NCBI GenBank assembly: GCA_022072255.1
Contig: JAJVHZ010000024.1
Span: 1 to 47,121, forward strand
DNA length: 47,121 nucleotides
Source of the DNA: Gammaproteobacteria bacterium
Lineage (GTDB): Bacteria > Pseudomonadota > Gammaproteobacteria > JAJPIJ01
Direction: 5' to 3'
Made by a program: the position numbers and the translations under genes
Shown here: piece after piece, positions 10,379-20,260 of the stretch
Layout: each line of letters begins with the position of its first letter
Numbering within the stretch: the first letter of the stretch is position 1
The notes under the pieces: generated by a model
The model's database searches: none
Seen by the model: only the letters and a program-made list of their open reading frames with translations
What the model was told of the DNA's origin: nothing

Positions 10379-10795
10379 ATGAGACCGTGGATCACGTTAT
10401 CCCTGGCGACGCTGCTGTGCTGGGGCCTGTGGGGATTTCTCGGCAAGCTCGGCGGCCGCACGCTGACGCCGGGCCATCTGCTGCTGGTCACCTACACGGG
10501 CATGGTGATGGTCTATCCCCTCGTGATGCTGTTGTTCGGAAGCGGCTTCCGGATCGACGGCGGCGCTCCCAATCAATGGTACGCCCTGGCCGCGGGGCTG
10601 GTCTGCGGCCTGGGTTTCCCGCTGTTCTATCTCGCCCTGAGCGGCGGTGAGGTCTCCAAGGTGGTGGTTATCACCGCCACCTATCCGGTGGTGACGGTGT
10701 TGCTGGCGGCGTGGCTGCTCTCCGAGCCGCTCACCGTGAAGACGGCACTGGGCACGGTGCTGGCCGTGATCGGGATCGTACTGCTGTCGACATAG
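10379..10795 (+). CDS. Half-size EamA/DMT-family membrane protein
   Basis: A 138-residue inner-membrane protein with one EamA repeat of about four to five helices, where full drug/metabolite transporters have two. It opens with MRPWITLSLATLLCWGLWGF and ends in the hydrophobic TALGTVLAVIGIVLLST, so it is complete, not truncated. Such half-size proteins are expected to work as homodimers or with a partner. The start at 10379 has GGGGG 5 nt upstream. It lies 28 nt after regulator copy 1 and 23 nt before copy 2 on the same strand, so the four genes probably form one transcript. Substrate unknown. Confidence 0.82.
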   Translation: MRPWITLSLATLLCWGLWGFLGKLGGRTLTPGHLLLVTYTGMVMVYPLVMLLFGSGFRIDGGAPNQWYALAAGLVCGLGFPLFYLALSGGEVSKVVVITATYPVVTVLLAAWLLSEPLTVKTALGTVLAVIGIVLLST

Positions 10796-10818
10796 CGCGG
10801 CCGCGGGAGCCTGCAGGC

Positions 10819-12723
10819 ATGCCGGGACGGATCGCGAACAGGGAGGAAGGTGAACTGCTGCAGATCCTGGCGAGCGGCGCCGAGGCGCTGACCGGGCAGG
10901 AGTTCCTGCAGCACACCACGCGCAGCCTGGCCACCATCATGAGCGCGCGCTACGCATTCATCTGCGAATACATTCCGCAGTCGCGGCGCGTGCGCGACCT
11001 GGCCTTCTGGCTCGACGGCTCCTTCCAGGAGCCCGGCGAGTACGACATCGACGGCACACCCTGCGAGCTCGTCCTGGCCGGTGAAGTCAAATGCTATCCG
11101 CGGCACGTGGCCGAGCTGTTCCCGCGCTACGAGTGGCTCTCGCAGGTCGGCGCCGAGAGTTATCTCGCCATCCCGCTCAGGAACGCGAGCGGCGAGGTGC
11201 TCGGGCACATGGGTGTAATGGACACCCGCCCGCTGGAGCACTCGCCCGCCGACCTCTCGGTATTCCAGATCCTCGGGGCGCGTGTGTGCGTCGAGATCGA
11301 ACGCAAGCGTTACGAAGAGGCGCTGCTCACCAGCGAGGCGACGATGTCGCGGGTCCTGGGGTCGGCGATGGACGCGATCATCAGGATGGACACGGCGCGC
11401 CGGATCACCTTCTTCAACCCGGCCGCAGAGCGCATCTTCGCCTGCGCCGCGGCCTGGGCGCTCGGTCAGCCCTTCGACCGCTTCCTCTCCAGGCCGCTGA
11501 GGGGCCTGCTCGAGGGATTTCTGCGTGCGGCCGGCGAGCACCCGGGCGAGCAGCGGCAGCTCTGGGCGCCGGAAGGCCTGAAGGCCCTGCGCGCTAACCG
11601 CGAGGAGTTTCCGGTGGAGATCACGATCGCCTCCGCCCGGGACGGCGAGGAGCTTCACTACACGCTGGTCCTGCGCGACGTCAACGAACGGGTGCAGGAC
11701 CAGGCGGAGCTCGGACGCCTGGCCGATCAGAACAAGCTGCTGCGGCAGGCGGTGCGCGAGCAGTACGGGCTGGAGGAGATGGTGGGCGACAGCGCGCCGA
11801 TGCGCACGCTGTACCGGACGGTGGAGACCGTGGCCAGGGCGGACACGACGGTGTTGATCAACGGTGAGACCGGCACCGGCAAGGAGCTGGTCGCCCACGC
11901 CATACACCGGCTCGGACCGCGCGCCGACCGTCTGCTCATCAAGATGAACTGCGCGGCGTTGCCGCCTGAGCTCATCGAGAGCGAACTGTTCGGCCATGAG
12001 AAGGGCGCCTTCACCGGTGCCACGTCGCAGCGCAAGGGACGTTTCGAGCTCGCCGACGAGGGCAGCATCTTCCTCGACGAGGTCGGCGAGCTGTCGCTGA
12101 CGGCGCAGGCCAAGCTGCTGCGCGTGCTGCAGGAGCAGGAATTCGAGCGCGTCGGCGGCTCGCAGACCATCCGGGTGAACGTGCGGGTCATTGCTGCCAC
12201 CAACCGCGATCTCGCCGAGATGGTGCGCGCGAAGACCTTCAGGGCCGATCTCTACTACCGCCTGAACGTATTCCCGGTGGTGGTGCCGCCGCTGCACGAG
12301 CGCGGCGAAGACATCACCACCATCGCGCGCCACATGCTGCGCAGGGTCGCGCGCAAGCTCGGCAGGGCGGTGGTCGACTTCGACGCCACCTCGCTGCAGC
12401 GGCTGCGATCCTACGACTGGCCGGGCAACGTGCGCGAGCTGCAGAACGTCGTCGAGCGGGCGGTGATCCTCGCCACCGCGAGCCACGCGTCCGTGCCCGA
12501 GCTGGGTCAGCGCGAGCAGATCGGCGCGTCCGCCGCGCGCGTCGATCTGCGCTCGCTCGAGGAGGTGGAGGCCGAGCACATCGCCGGCGTGCTGGCGCTG
12601 GCCAACTGGGTGATTGAAGGCAAGCGGGGCGCGGCTGCCATACTCGGGCTGGAACCGAGCACCCTGCGTTACCGGATGCAGCGACTCGGCATCCAACGGC
12701 CGAAGCGCGGCGAACAGGCCTGA
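10819..12723 (+). CDS. Sigma-54 dependent regulator, GAF-PAS-AAA+-HTH (copy 2)
   Basis: A 634-residue paralogue of the flanking regulators with the same order: N-terminal GAF (TGQEFLQHTTRSLATIMSAR onward), PAS (MDAIIRMDTARRITFFNPAA), coiled linker, sigma-54 AAA+ domain ([22 protein letters not shown]) and C-terminal Fis-type HTH (EPSTLRYRMQRLGIQRP). The start at 10819 has GGGAG 9 nt upstream; upstream in-frame codons overlap the EamA gene and carry no GAF-like sequence. The AAA+ and HTH parts are almost the same as in copies 1 and 3, while the GAF domains differ more. This suggests different inputs acting on similar promoters. Confidence 0.9.
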   Translation: MPGRIANREEGELLQILASGAEALTGQEFLQHTTRSLATIMSARYAFICEYIPQSRRVRDLAFWLDGSFQEPGEYDIDGTPCELVLAGEVKCYPRHVAELFPRYEWLSQVGAESYLAIPLRNASGEVLGHMGVMDTRPLEHSPADLSVFQILGARVCVEIERKRYEEALLTSEATMSRVLGSAMDAIIRMDTARRITFFNPAAERIFACAAAWALGQPFDRFLSRPLRGLLEGFLRAAGEHPGEQRQLWAPEGLKALRANREEFPVEITIASARDGEELHYTLVLRDVNERVQDQAELGRLADQNKLLRQAVREQYGLEEMVGDSAPMRTLYRTVETVARADTTVLINGETGTGKELVAHAIHRLGPRADRLLIKMNCAALPPELIESELFGHEKGAFTGATSQRKGRFELADEGSIFLDEVGELSLTAQAKLLRVLQEQEFERVGGSQTIRVNVRVIAATNRDLAEMVRAKTFRADLYYRLNVFPVVVPPLHERGEDITTIARHMLRRVARKLGRAVVDFDATSLQRLRSYDWPGNVRELQNVVERAVILATASHASVPELGQREQIGASAARVDLRSLEEVEAEHIAGVLALANWVIEGKRGAAAILGLEPSTLRYRMQRLGIQRPKRGEQA

Positions 12724-12756
12724 CGCGCCGCGGAGCGTCGCGGGAGATCGTCTCGG

Positions 12757-14682
<1,926 letters not shown>

Positions 14683-14778
14683 TCGAAGCCGATAGGTCTA
14701 CGCCTTCGCGGAGTCGGTGGTGCCGGAGGGGGAAATGGCGCGCCTCGGCGGCGCCCCGATACTCCGCGTAGCCTCCGT

Positions 14779-15681
14779 TCATTCCTGGCCGACGGGGGCG
14801 ATCACCTCGCGGTGCTGGCGCAGCGCGATCAGTGTCAGTATGAGCAGCGCCGCGGCGATCAGCACCAGCCCGGCGAGCTCCACGCCGTCGGGCTGTTCGC
14901 CCAGTTGCAGCCACGAGGCGAGCATGGCGATCACCGGTATCGCGAAGGTGCTCATGCCGGCGGTGCCGGTGGGCAGCACCTTCAGCACGTACAGCCACAG
15001 CCACCAGCCGATCGCGGTGGTCGCGATCGCGTTGAAGGCCAGCGCCAGGGAGAAAGGCACCGTCCACTGCACGTGCATGCCGGGGTTGAGCACGGCGATG
15101 GCCGCCAGCGGAACGGAGCCGAACAGCATCTGCCAGGCCGCCATGGACAGCAGATCCATCGGTGCGCGCGCCTGCATGCGCTTGACCATCACGGCGCTCA
15201 CGGCCCAGACGAACCCCGAGGCCACCGCCAGCATCTTGCCCTGCGTGTGACCGGTGATGGTCCATGGCTGCAGCACCAGCATCAGGCCGGCGCCGGCGAT
15301 GAGCGCGGTCACCCACTGGAACCGCTGGATCGGCTCCTTCAGAACCAGCCACGCGAGCAGCATGGTCCAGAACGGCATGGTGAAGACCAGCACGGCCGTG
15401 CGGCCCGGCGCGCCGCCGGCGGCAGCCCACATGCTCAGGCCCACGTAGCCGGCGGTCTGCATCACGCCGAGCGCCATGAGCTCCGGCACGCGCCGGGGCC
15501 TGAGGCTGCGGCCGTTCAGCGGCAGCACCACGAACAGGCACAGGGCGCCGAACGCCACGCGCAGCGCGCTGAAGGAGAACGGATCGGCGTAGCCGAGCGC
15601 AATCTTGATGATGACCCAGCTGTAGCCCCAGATAAGCGACAGCACGACCAGGGCGAGGAAGCGGTGATAAGGCGTGGGCAT
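14779..15681 (-). CDS. EamA-family (DMT) transporter
   Basis: A 300-residue inner-membrane protein with ten predicted helices in two EamA repeats (about 8-140 and 155-290), the usual size for drug/metabolite exporters. It begins MPTPYHRFLALVVLSLIWGY, and the motif LIWGYSWVIIKIAL in helix 1 is typical. Relatives export amino acids, metabolites or drugs; no substrate can be assigned. It converges with the third sigma-54 regulator gene and diverges from the thioredoxin-like gene (171-nt gap). The start at 15681 lacks a strong ribosome site, but no better in-frame start precedes the first helix. Confidence 0.88.
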   Translation of the reverse strand: MPTPYHRFLALVVLSLIWGYSWVIIKIALGYADPFSFSALRVAFGALCLFVVLPLNGRSLRPRRVPELMALGVMQTAGYVGLSMWAAAGGAPGRTAVLVFTMPFWTMLLAWLVLKEPIQRFQWVTALIAGAGLMLVLQPWTITGHTQGKMLAVASGFVWAVSAVMVKRMQARAPMDLLSMAAWQMLFGSVPLAAIAVLNPGMHVQWTVPFSLALAFNAIATTAIGWWLWLYVLKVLPTGTAGMSTFAIPVIAMLASWLQLGEQPDGVELAGLVLIAAALLILTLIALRQHREVIAPVGQE

Positions 15682-15819
15682 GAAGGCATCGGCGGGAGTG
15701 GGGACGAGTGCTCGTGCGCGGCGTCAGCAGCGCGCACCGGCCGGAAGTCTACCGGATCGCGCGCCTGCCTGCCCGAACGGGCGCCGCCGGCGCCAGTCCG
15801 CAATCGGCCTGAACTCCCG

Positions 15820-15825
15820 TATACT
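15820..15825 (+). promoter_or_regulatory. -10 element for the thioredoxin-TPR gene
   Basis: TATACT sits 27 nt before the ATG of the YbbN-like gene, giving a leader of about 20 nt. The -35 region is weak (TCCGCA at a 17-nt spacer). The surrounding sequence is GC-rich, which makes the hexamer stand out. Confidence 0.4.
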
Positions 15826-15852
15826 GCCCCGGTTTTATGGCAGGGTGCCGCG

Positions 15853-16722
15853 ATGGCCGAGACCGAACACATCATTGAGGTGAACGATCGCACCTTCGAG
15901 CAGGAGGTGTTGCTGCGTTCGATGCAGACGCCGGTGCTCGTGGATTTCTGGGCGGCGTGGTGCGCGCCGTGCAAGGCGCTCATGCCGGTGCTTGCCAAGC
16001 TTGCGGGCGACTTCGGCGGCGCGTTCGTGCTCGCCAAGGTCAACACCGACGAGAATCAGCAGATCGCCATGCAATGCGGCATCCGCAGCCTGCCGACGGT
16101 GGTGCTGGTCATGGAAGGGCAGATCGTCGACGGGTTCGTCGGCGTGCAGCAGGAGACAGCCATCCGCGCGCTGCTGGAGAAGCACCAGGTCGCGCCGCGC
16201 GTGGCGCAGCCGGAGGTCCCGCCGCCGATGCCGGCGGTGCCGCCCGAGGACCGGGCACGCGCGATCGCAGAACTGCGCGCCATGGCCGCGCGCAAGCCGG
16301 GCGACGCGGCGATCCTCCTGCAGCTCACCGAGCTGCTGGTCGCCGAGGGCGATTATGCGGCCGCCGAGACGGTATTGAAGGATCTGTCCGAAGATCGGCT
16401 CAGGGAGGCCGATGCCGGCCGGCTGCTGGCTGCCATCCGCCTCGGCAGCCTCGTATCCGGCGCGCCGGATACCGCGACGCTGCTGACGCGCCTGGAGGGC
16501 AATCCGAAGGACAGCGAGGCGGAGTATCTGCTGGGCATCCGCAGCGCGCTGGAGGGCGCGCACGAGATGGCGCTGGAATACCTGCTGAGCGTGGTGCGCC
16601 GCGATCGGAAATTCGGCGAGGATGCCGCGCGCAAGGCGATGGTGGAGGTCTTCGCATTGCTGGGTGGCGGCGGTCCGCTCGTCAAGCAATATCGCAGCCG
16701 CCTGTACTCGGCGCTGAACTGA
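15853..16722 (+). CDS. ybbN: Thioredoxin-TPR chaperone-like protein (YbbN/CnoX)
   Basis: A 289-residue cytoplasmic protein with an N-terminal thioredoxin domain (residues about 8-115) and C-terminal TPR-like helices (about 135-285). The active site is WCAPC with C37 and C40, so it is a CxxC form and may be redox-active, unlike the SxxC of E. coli YbbN. The cis-proline loop IRSLPTVVLV is present. In the CnoX family the protein protects substrates from overoxidation under bleach stress and passes them to GroEL or DnaK. The start at 15853 directly precedes the fold. The neighbours are unrelated in function. Confidence 0.9.
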   Translation: MAETEHIIEVNDRTFEQEVLLRSMQTPVLVDFWAAWCAPCKALMPVLAKLAGDFGGAFVLAKVNTDENQQIAMQCGIRSLPTVVLVMEGQIVDGFVGVQQETAIRALLEKHQVAPRVAQPEVPPPMPAVPPEDRARAIAELRAMAARKPGDAAILLQLTELLVAEGDYAAAETVLKDLSEDRLREADAGRLLAAIRLGSLVSGAPDTATLLTRLEGNPKDSEAEYLLGIRSALEGAHEMALEYLLSVVRRDRKFGEDAARKAMVEVFALLGGGGPLVKQYRSRLYSALN

Positions 16723-16764
16723 GCCCCGGCGGCGGAACACCGCGCGCCGCTGACGTGCGGAGCC

Positions 16765-17664
16765 CTAGATGCTGAGACGCCGCCGCGCCGCCTCGCTGAT
16801 GGCGAGCACGGCGGGATGCTTGATGCGGCGCTCGGCGGACACGGCGTAGTACTGCTCGCGCAGCTCCTCGGTGCGGCCGATGACCTGCACGTCGTGCTGG
16901 CGCATCACTTCCTTCTCGATCGCCGTGGGCGCCGCAAAGGCGCCAACCCCGGCCTCGCCGAAGGCCATCATGAGCGCGGAATCCTCGAACTCCGCGGCGA
17001 TCTGCGGGCGTATCTCCTCCTCCTCCAGCCACTGCTGCAGCATCCGCCGCAGGCTGGAGTTCGTCCCGGGCATCAGTATCGGCACGCCGTCGAGCGATTG
17101 CGGGAACCTGGCCTTCAGCCGCTGCATGATCTTGCGTGCGGCAAAGAACGTGATGCCGCTGTCGCCCAGGGCGTGGTTGTAGACCTTCAGATGCAGCCCC
17201 TGGGAGACGGGCGCGTCGGCGATGACGAGGTCCAGCTTGTGCACCGACAACTGCGCCAGGAGCTCATCGAACCTTCCTTCGTGACAGACCACGCGCAGCT
17301 TGTGCTCCAGGTGCAGCGCCGGCTCGAGCAGGCGGTATGCGAGGATCTTGGGCACGGCATCCGCGACACCGACCGTGAAGGCCTGCACGCCGCCGGGCAG
17401 CCGGCCGGCGAGCACGTCCTTCAGTTCCGTCCCGAGCCGGAACATCTCGTCGGCATACTGGAAGATCAGGCGCCCGACGTCGGTCAGTTGCAGGCGACGG
17501 CCCTGGCGGGAGAACAGCTTCTCTCCGACCTGCTCCTCGAGCGCGCTCAACTGTCCGCTGATCGTCTGCGGCGTGAGGAACAGAACCTTCGACGCATTGG
17601 CGATGCCACCCTCCTTGGCGACAACCCAGAAGTAGTGCAGATGCTTGTAGTTGAGGTGCCTCAC
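16765..17664 (-). CDS. nhaR: LysR-family regulator, NhaR-like
   Basis: A 299-residue LysR-type regulator. The N-terminal winged helix (residues 1-60) contains LNYKHLHYFWVVAKEG, LTPQTISGQLSALEEQ and KLFSRQGRRLQLTDVG, closely like E. coli NhaR. The rest is the periplasmic-binding-like effector domain with LSVHKLDLVIADAPV and EFEDSALMMAFGEAGVGAFAAP. NhaR activates the Na+/H+ antiporter gene nhaA in response to sodium and, in E. coli, pgaABCD. Neither target is in this window. The GTG at 17664 was chosen because GGGGAG lies 8 nt upstream and the family begins exactly there; in-frame ATGs further upstream have no family-like sequence. It converges with the ybbN-like gene. Confidence 0.88.
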   Translation of the reverse strand: MRHLNYKHLHYFWVVAKEGGIANASKVLFLTPQTISGQLSALEEQVGEKLFSRQGRRLQLTDVGRLIFQYADEMFRLGTELKDVLAGRLPGGVQAFTVGVADAVPKILAYRLLEPALHLEHKLRVVCHEGRFDELLAQLSVHKLDLVIADAPVSQGLHLKVYNHALGDSGITFFAARKIMQRLKARFPQSLDGVPILMPGTNSSLRRMLQQWLEEEEIRPQIAAEFEDSALMMAFGEAGVGAFAAPTAIEKEVMRQHDVQVIGRTEELREQYYAVSAERRIKHPAVLAISEAARRRLSI

Positions 17665-17752
17665 CGTCTTCTCCCCGCCCGTGCGCGGCATCGCCGATGC
17701 GGCGATCGCTCGCATTATGACCGCAGACAGACGGAAAACGCGAAGTGTCAAA

Positions 17753-17785
17753 CATCGTAAAAGACGAAATATCTAAGACAAATAT
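17753..17785 (-). promoter_or_regulatory. nhaR: Candidate nhaR promoter with AAATATC tandem repeat
   Basis: On the minus strand TTGTCT (17780-17775) and TACGAT (17758-17753) have a 16-nt spacer and would give a leader of about 80 nt for nhaR. Two copies of AAATATC on the plus strand (17766-17772 and 17779-17785) repeat at 13-nt spacing and flank and overlap the -35. The site could bind NhaR itself; that is inference. Confidence 0.35.
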
Positions 17786-18083
17786 CAGTTCTTGCGGTCT
17801 CTCTCGGGCATCGATGCCCGACGGCGGCCTGGCCGCCGGCCACGAACGAACCACCAGTCGCACGAGTATCCATCGCCATGAAGGACGATCCCGGCACGCC
17901 GCTGCCGCACCCGAGCCTTCCCTGTTCGGCGCCTTCCTGGTGTTCACGGGCATGAGGATCCTGCTGTTGGTGAGCAGCGCGCGCTGTCGGCGTATCCCGT
18001 CCTGCCGTGACTCCTGGCGCCTCTGCGCGTGACGGAGCAAATCCATGGCGCGGGGTGGTCGTGGTCGGCAACGGGCTGCGTTA

Positions 18084-18119
18084 CGCGACGCCGCCGCTGC
18101 GGGCGGCGGCGGGGTCGCG
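18084..18119 (+). other. Strong GC stem-loop in the intergenic region
   Basis: CGCGAC plus GCCGCCGC (18084-18097) pairs with GCGGCGGC (18103-18110) and GTCGCG (18114-18119). The result is a 14-bp stem with a 5-nt loop and a 3-nt bulge. No U tract follows on either strand. It could be a factor-dependent terminator or part of an untranslated RNA. Confidence 0.4.
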
Positions 18120-18218
18120 GTGACCCGCCGCGGGACCAAGCCCGCCATATCTCGCGGAGGCCGCCGGATACTGCGGCATGCAGCCACGGTGCGCGGCCGC
18201 GCTGCGTAGCATAACTCC

Positions 18219-18230
18219 TTGGCGTGCCAA
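18219..18230 (+). promoter_or_regulatory. Perfect inverted repeat upstream of bufA
   Basis: TTGGC-GT-GCCAA is a perfect inverted repeat centred about 115 nt before the bufA start. A weak -10-like TAGCAT (18207-18212) lies just left of it. It is a candidate operator for a metal- or stress-responsive regulator. No Fur-like or CueR-like site was recognised. Confidence 0.35.
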
Positions 18231-18338
18231 CTCCTTTTCCGTCATCACCGCGAGTGGCACAGCGGTTGCCATCCCTCCGCCAAGCGCGCTCAACGCGGTG
18301 CGCGACCAAACGACTGCAAGACCCAGGAGAACGCAACC

Positions 18339-18593
18339 ATGAAGAGCAATCGCATAGTGCAAACCGCAGTGCTATCGCTGTTGGCGTTGGGTGTCGGCAA
18401 CGCCGCCGTGGCCGCCGACAAGGCGTCCGAGAAGTGCTACGGCGTGATCAAGGCCGGCAAGAACGACTGTCAGACGGCCAGCAACGCCTGCTCGGGCCAC
18501 AGCACGACCGATGGTCAGGTCGATGCGTGGATCTATCTGCCGACCGGCACCTGCGAGCGCATCGTGGGCGCCTCGTTGACGCCGGGGTCCTGA
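18339..18593 (+). CDS. bufA: Bufferin-type RiPP precursor peptide (DUF2282)
   Basis: An 84-residue precursor. Residues 1-26 are a Sec signal peptide (VQTAVLSLLALGVGNAAVAA), unusual for a RiPP but typical of bufferins. The mature part has four cysteines, C33, C44, C51 and C72, in the family pattern EKCYGVIKAGKNDCQTA, ACSGHS and PTGTCERIVG. In characterised bufferins the partner iron enzyme converts cysteines to thiooxazole-type groups, and the exported peptide binds copper. The ATG at 18339 has AGGAGA 8 nt upstream. It is followed directly by DUF692, DUF2063 and DoxX genes, the standard cluster. In other bacteria such operons respond to copper or gold (gig genes). Modification state and metal here are inferred. 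Confidence 0.9.
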   Translation: MKSNRIVQTAVLSLLALGVGNAAVAADKASEKCYGVIKAGKNDCQTASNACSGHSTTDGQVDAWIYLPTGTCERIVGASLTPGS

Positions 18594-18608
18594 GCGGAGA
18601 TGGCAGCG

Positions 18609-19481
18609 ATGGCGGATTCCTCCAAACGATCCGCATCGGCACGGCCGATCCCGCCGGCGAGCGGGATCGGCCTGCGCGCCGAGCATTACGACGCCGTGCT
18701 CGCGCAGCGTCCGCCGGCCGGCTTTCTCGAGGTGCACAGCGAGAACTATTTCGGCGCCGGCGGCCGGCCGCGGGCGGTGCTCGATGCGCTGGCCCGCGAC
18801 TACCCGCTGAGCCTGCACGGCGTGGGCCTGTCGCTCGGCTCGACCGACGCGCTGAACATGGCGCACGTGGTGAGGCTGCGGGCCCTGATCGATCGCTATT
18901 CCCCGAGGTTGGTCTCCGAGCACCTGAGCTGGGGCTCGGTGGACGGCCGGTACTTCCACGACCTGCTGCCGCTGCCGTACACGGAAGAGGCCCTGCGGCA
19001 CGTCGCGGCGCGCATCGAGCGGGTGCAGGACCATCTCGGCCGGCGCATCCTGATCGAGAACCTCTCCAGCTATGTCGAGTATTCGCACTCGACGATGCCG
19101 GAGTGGGAATTCCTCACCGCGGTGGCGGCGCGCAGCGGCTGCGGCATCCTGCTCGACGTCAACAATATCTACGTCTCCTCCTGCAATCACGGTTTCGACG
19201 CCGCGCAGTACGTGCAGAGCATCCCGTCGCAGTTCGTCGGCGAGATGCACCTGGCGGGGCACACCGCCAGGAGCACACCGGACGGCATGATCCTCATCGA
19301 TACGCACGATCAGCCGGTAAGCGCGCCGGTGTGGCAGCTCTTCGAGCTGTCGGCGCGGCGATTCGCCGATGCGCCCGCCCTCATCGAGTGGGATACAGGT
19401 CTGCCGGCGCTGGAGGTGTTGCTCGAAGAGGCCGCGCGCGCCGACCGCGTCAGGGCGGATCGTCATGCTCTCGCTGCGTAA
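18609..19481 (+). CDS. bufB: DUF692 multinuclear non-heme iron oxidase (bufferin maturase)
   Basis: A 290-residue TIM-barrel enzyme of the MbnB/DUF692 family. The usual metal-ligand motifs are all present: AEHYDAVL (H26), LEVHSENYF (E41, H43, E45), SLHGVGLS (H70), SEHLSW (E104, H105), IENLSSYV (E150, N151), LLDVNNIYV (D183, N185), GEMHLAGH (H214, H218), DTHDQPV (D231, H233) and IEWD (E260). It should use O2 and a multi-iron centre to modify cysteines of the preceding peptide. The ATG at 18609 was preferred because GGAG lies 9 nt upstream; another ATG at 18600 touches that GGAG. It begins 15 nt after bufA and overlaps bufC by 17 nt. Confidence 0.92.
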   Translation: MADSSKRSASARPIPPASGIGLRAEHYDAVLAQRPPAGFLEVHSENYFGAGGRPRAVLDALARDYPLSLHGVGLSLGSTDALNMAHVVRLRALIDRYSPRLVSEHLSWGSVDGRYFHDLLPLPYTEEALRHVAARIERVQDHLGRRILIENLSSYVEYSHSTMPEWEFLTAVAARSGCGILLDVNNIYVSSCNHGFDAAQYVQSIPSQFVGEMHLAGHTARSTPDGMILIDTHDQPVSAPVWQLFELSARRFADAPALIEWDTGLPALEVLLEEAARADRVRADRHALAA

Positions 19482-20235
19482 TCTGCAACGGGCCATGGCC
19501 GTCGCCATCCTGCAGGCCGACGAGGTCGAGCAGCTCGACTGCCTGCGGGCGCGCACGGCACCGGCGGCGCGGCGGCTGCGCGTCTACCGCAACAACGTCA
19601 GGGCGACGCTGACGGGCGCGATCGAGAGCGGCTACCCGGTCGTGCTGCGGCTGCTGGGCGCGGAGTATTTCCAGGTGCTGGCGCTGCGCTACGTGCGCGA
19701 CTATCCGTCGCGCACCGGCAACCTGATCGACTACGGCGGGGAGTTTCCTTCGTTCCTGGAGACGATCGCCGAGCTGCAGACGCTTCCGTATCTGCCCGAT
19801 GTCGCGCGCCTGGAGCGGCTGATGCGCGACGCCCAGTCCGCCTCGGAGCCCCGCCGCATGAATCTGGAGGCCCTCGCCGAGGTGCCGCGCTGCCGCTACG
19901 AGGAGCTGCGGTTCGCGATCCACCCGAGCGCGCGCCTGTTCGCCTCCTCGTATCCGGCACTGCGGATCTGGCAGACCAATCAGCGCGACTACGCCGGCGA
20001 CCCGCAGGTATCGCTGGCGGAGGGCGGCGACCTGCTGCTCGTCATGCGGCGCGCGGTGGAGATCGAGATCGAGCGGTTGGGTCCCGGCGAATTCACGCTG
20101 CTGTATCAGCTCGAGCAGGGACGAAACATGCGCTACGCCTGCGAGAGCGCCCTTGCCGCCGAACCGGGGCTGTGCGTCACCACCGCGCTGCGCAGTCACG
20201 TCGCGCGCCACACGATATGCGGTTTCCACTATTGA
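19465..20235 (+). CDS. bufC: DUF2063 protein, bufferin maturation partner
   Basis: A 256-residue protein. Residues about 4-95 form the N-terminal DUF2063 (HvfC-like) helical domain (LRNLQRAMAVAIL, then RVYRNNVRATLTGAIESGYP and YFQVLALRYVRDYPS). The rest is a second alpha/beta domain ending in CVTTALRSHVARHTICGFHY. In MbnC/HvfC-like systems this partner binds the DUF692 enzyme and helps recognise the precursor peptide. The start at 19465 lies inside bufB, giving a 17-nt overlap that implies coupled translation and a fixed ratio with the oxidase. No enzyme active site is evident. Confidence 0.88.
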   Translation: MLSLRNLQRAMAVAILQADEVEQLDCLRARTAPAARRLRVYRNNVRATLTGAIESGYPVVLRLLGAEYFQVLALRYVRDYPSRTGNLIDYGGEFPSFLETIAELQTLPYLPDVARLERLMRDAQSASEPRRMNLEALAEVPRCRYEELRFAIHPSARLFASSYPALRIWQTNQRDYAGDPQVSLAEGGDLLLVMRRAVEIEIERLGPGEFTLLYQLEQGRNMRYACESALAAEPGLCVTTALRSHVARHTICGFHY

Positions 20236-20260
20236 ACGAGTACTGAAGAGAGGAGCGCAC

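Larger units (their letters stand above)
17665..18338. other. Long gene-free region between nhaR and bufA
   Basis: These 674 nt contain no credible gene. The short open frames on both strands overlap one another, lack ribosome sites and have the Arg/Ala/Pro composition of GC-rich noise. An AT-rich patch (about 17745-17790) lies next to nhaR. The middle holds a strong GC hairpin (18084-18119), and the right end carries a perfect inverted repeat (18219-18230) in front of the bufferin operon. Part of the middle could be a decayed gene, but no recognisable fragment was seen. Confidence 0.6.

Noticed and set aside
17745-18217. Several short overlapping open frames in the region between nhaR and bufA
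   Set aside because: They lack ribosome sites, overlap on both strands and have random Arg/Ala/Pro-rich composition. No start or domain could be supported.
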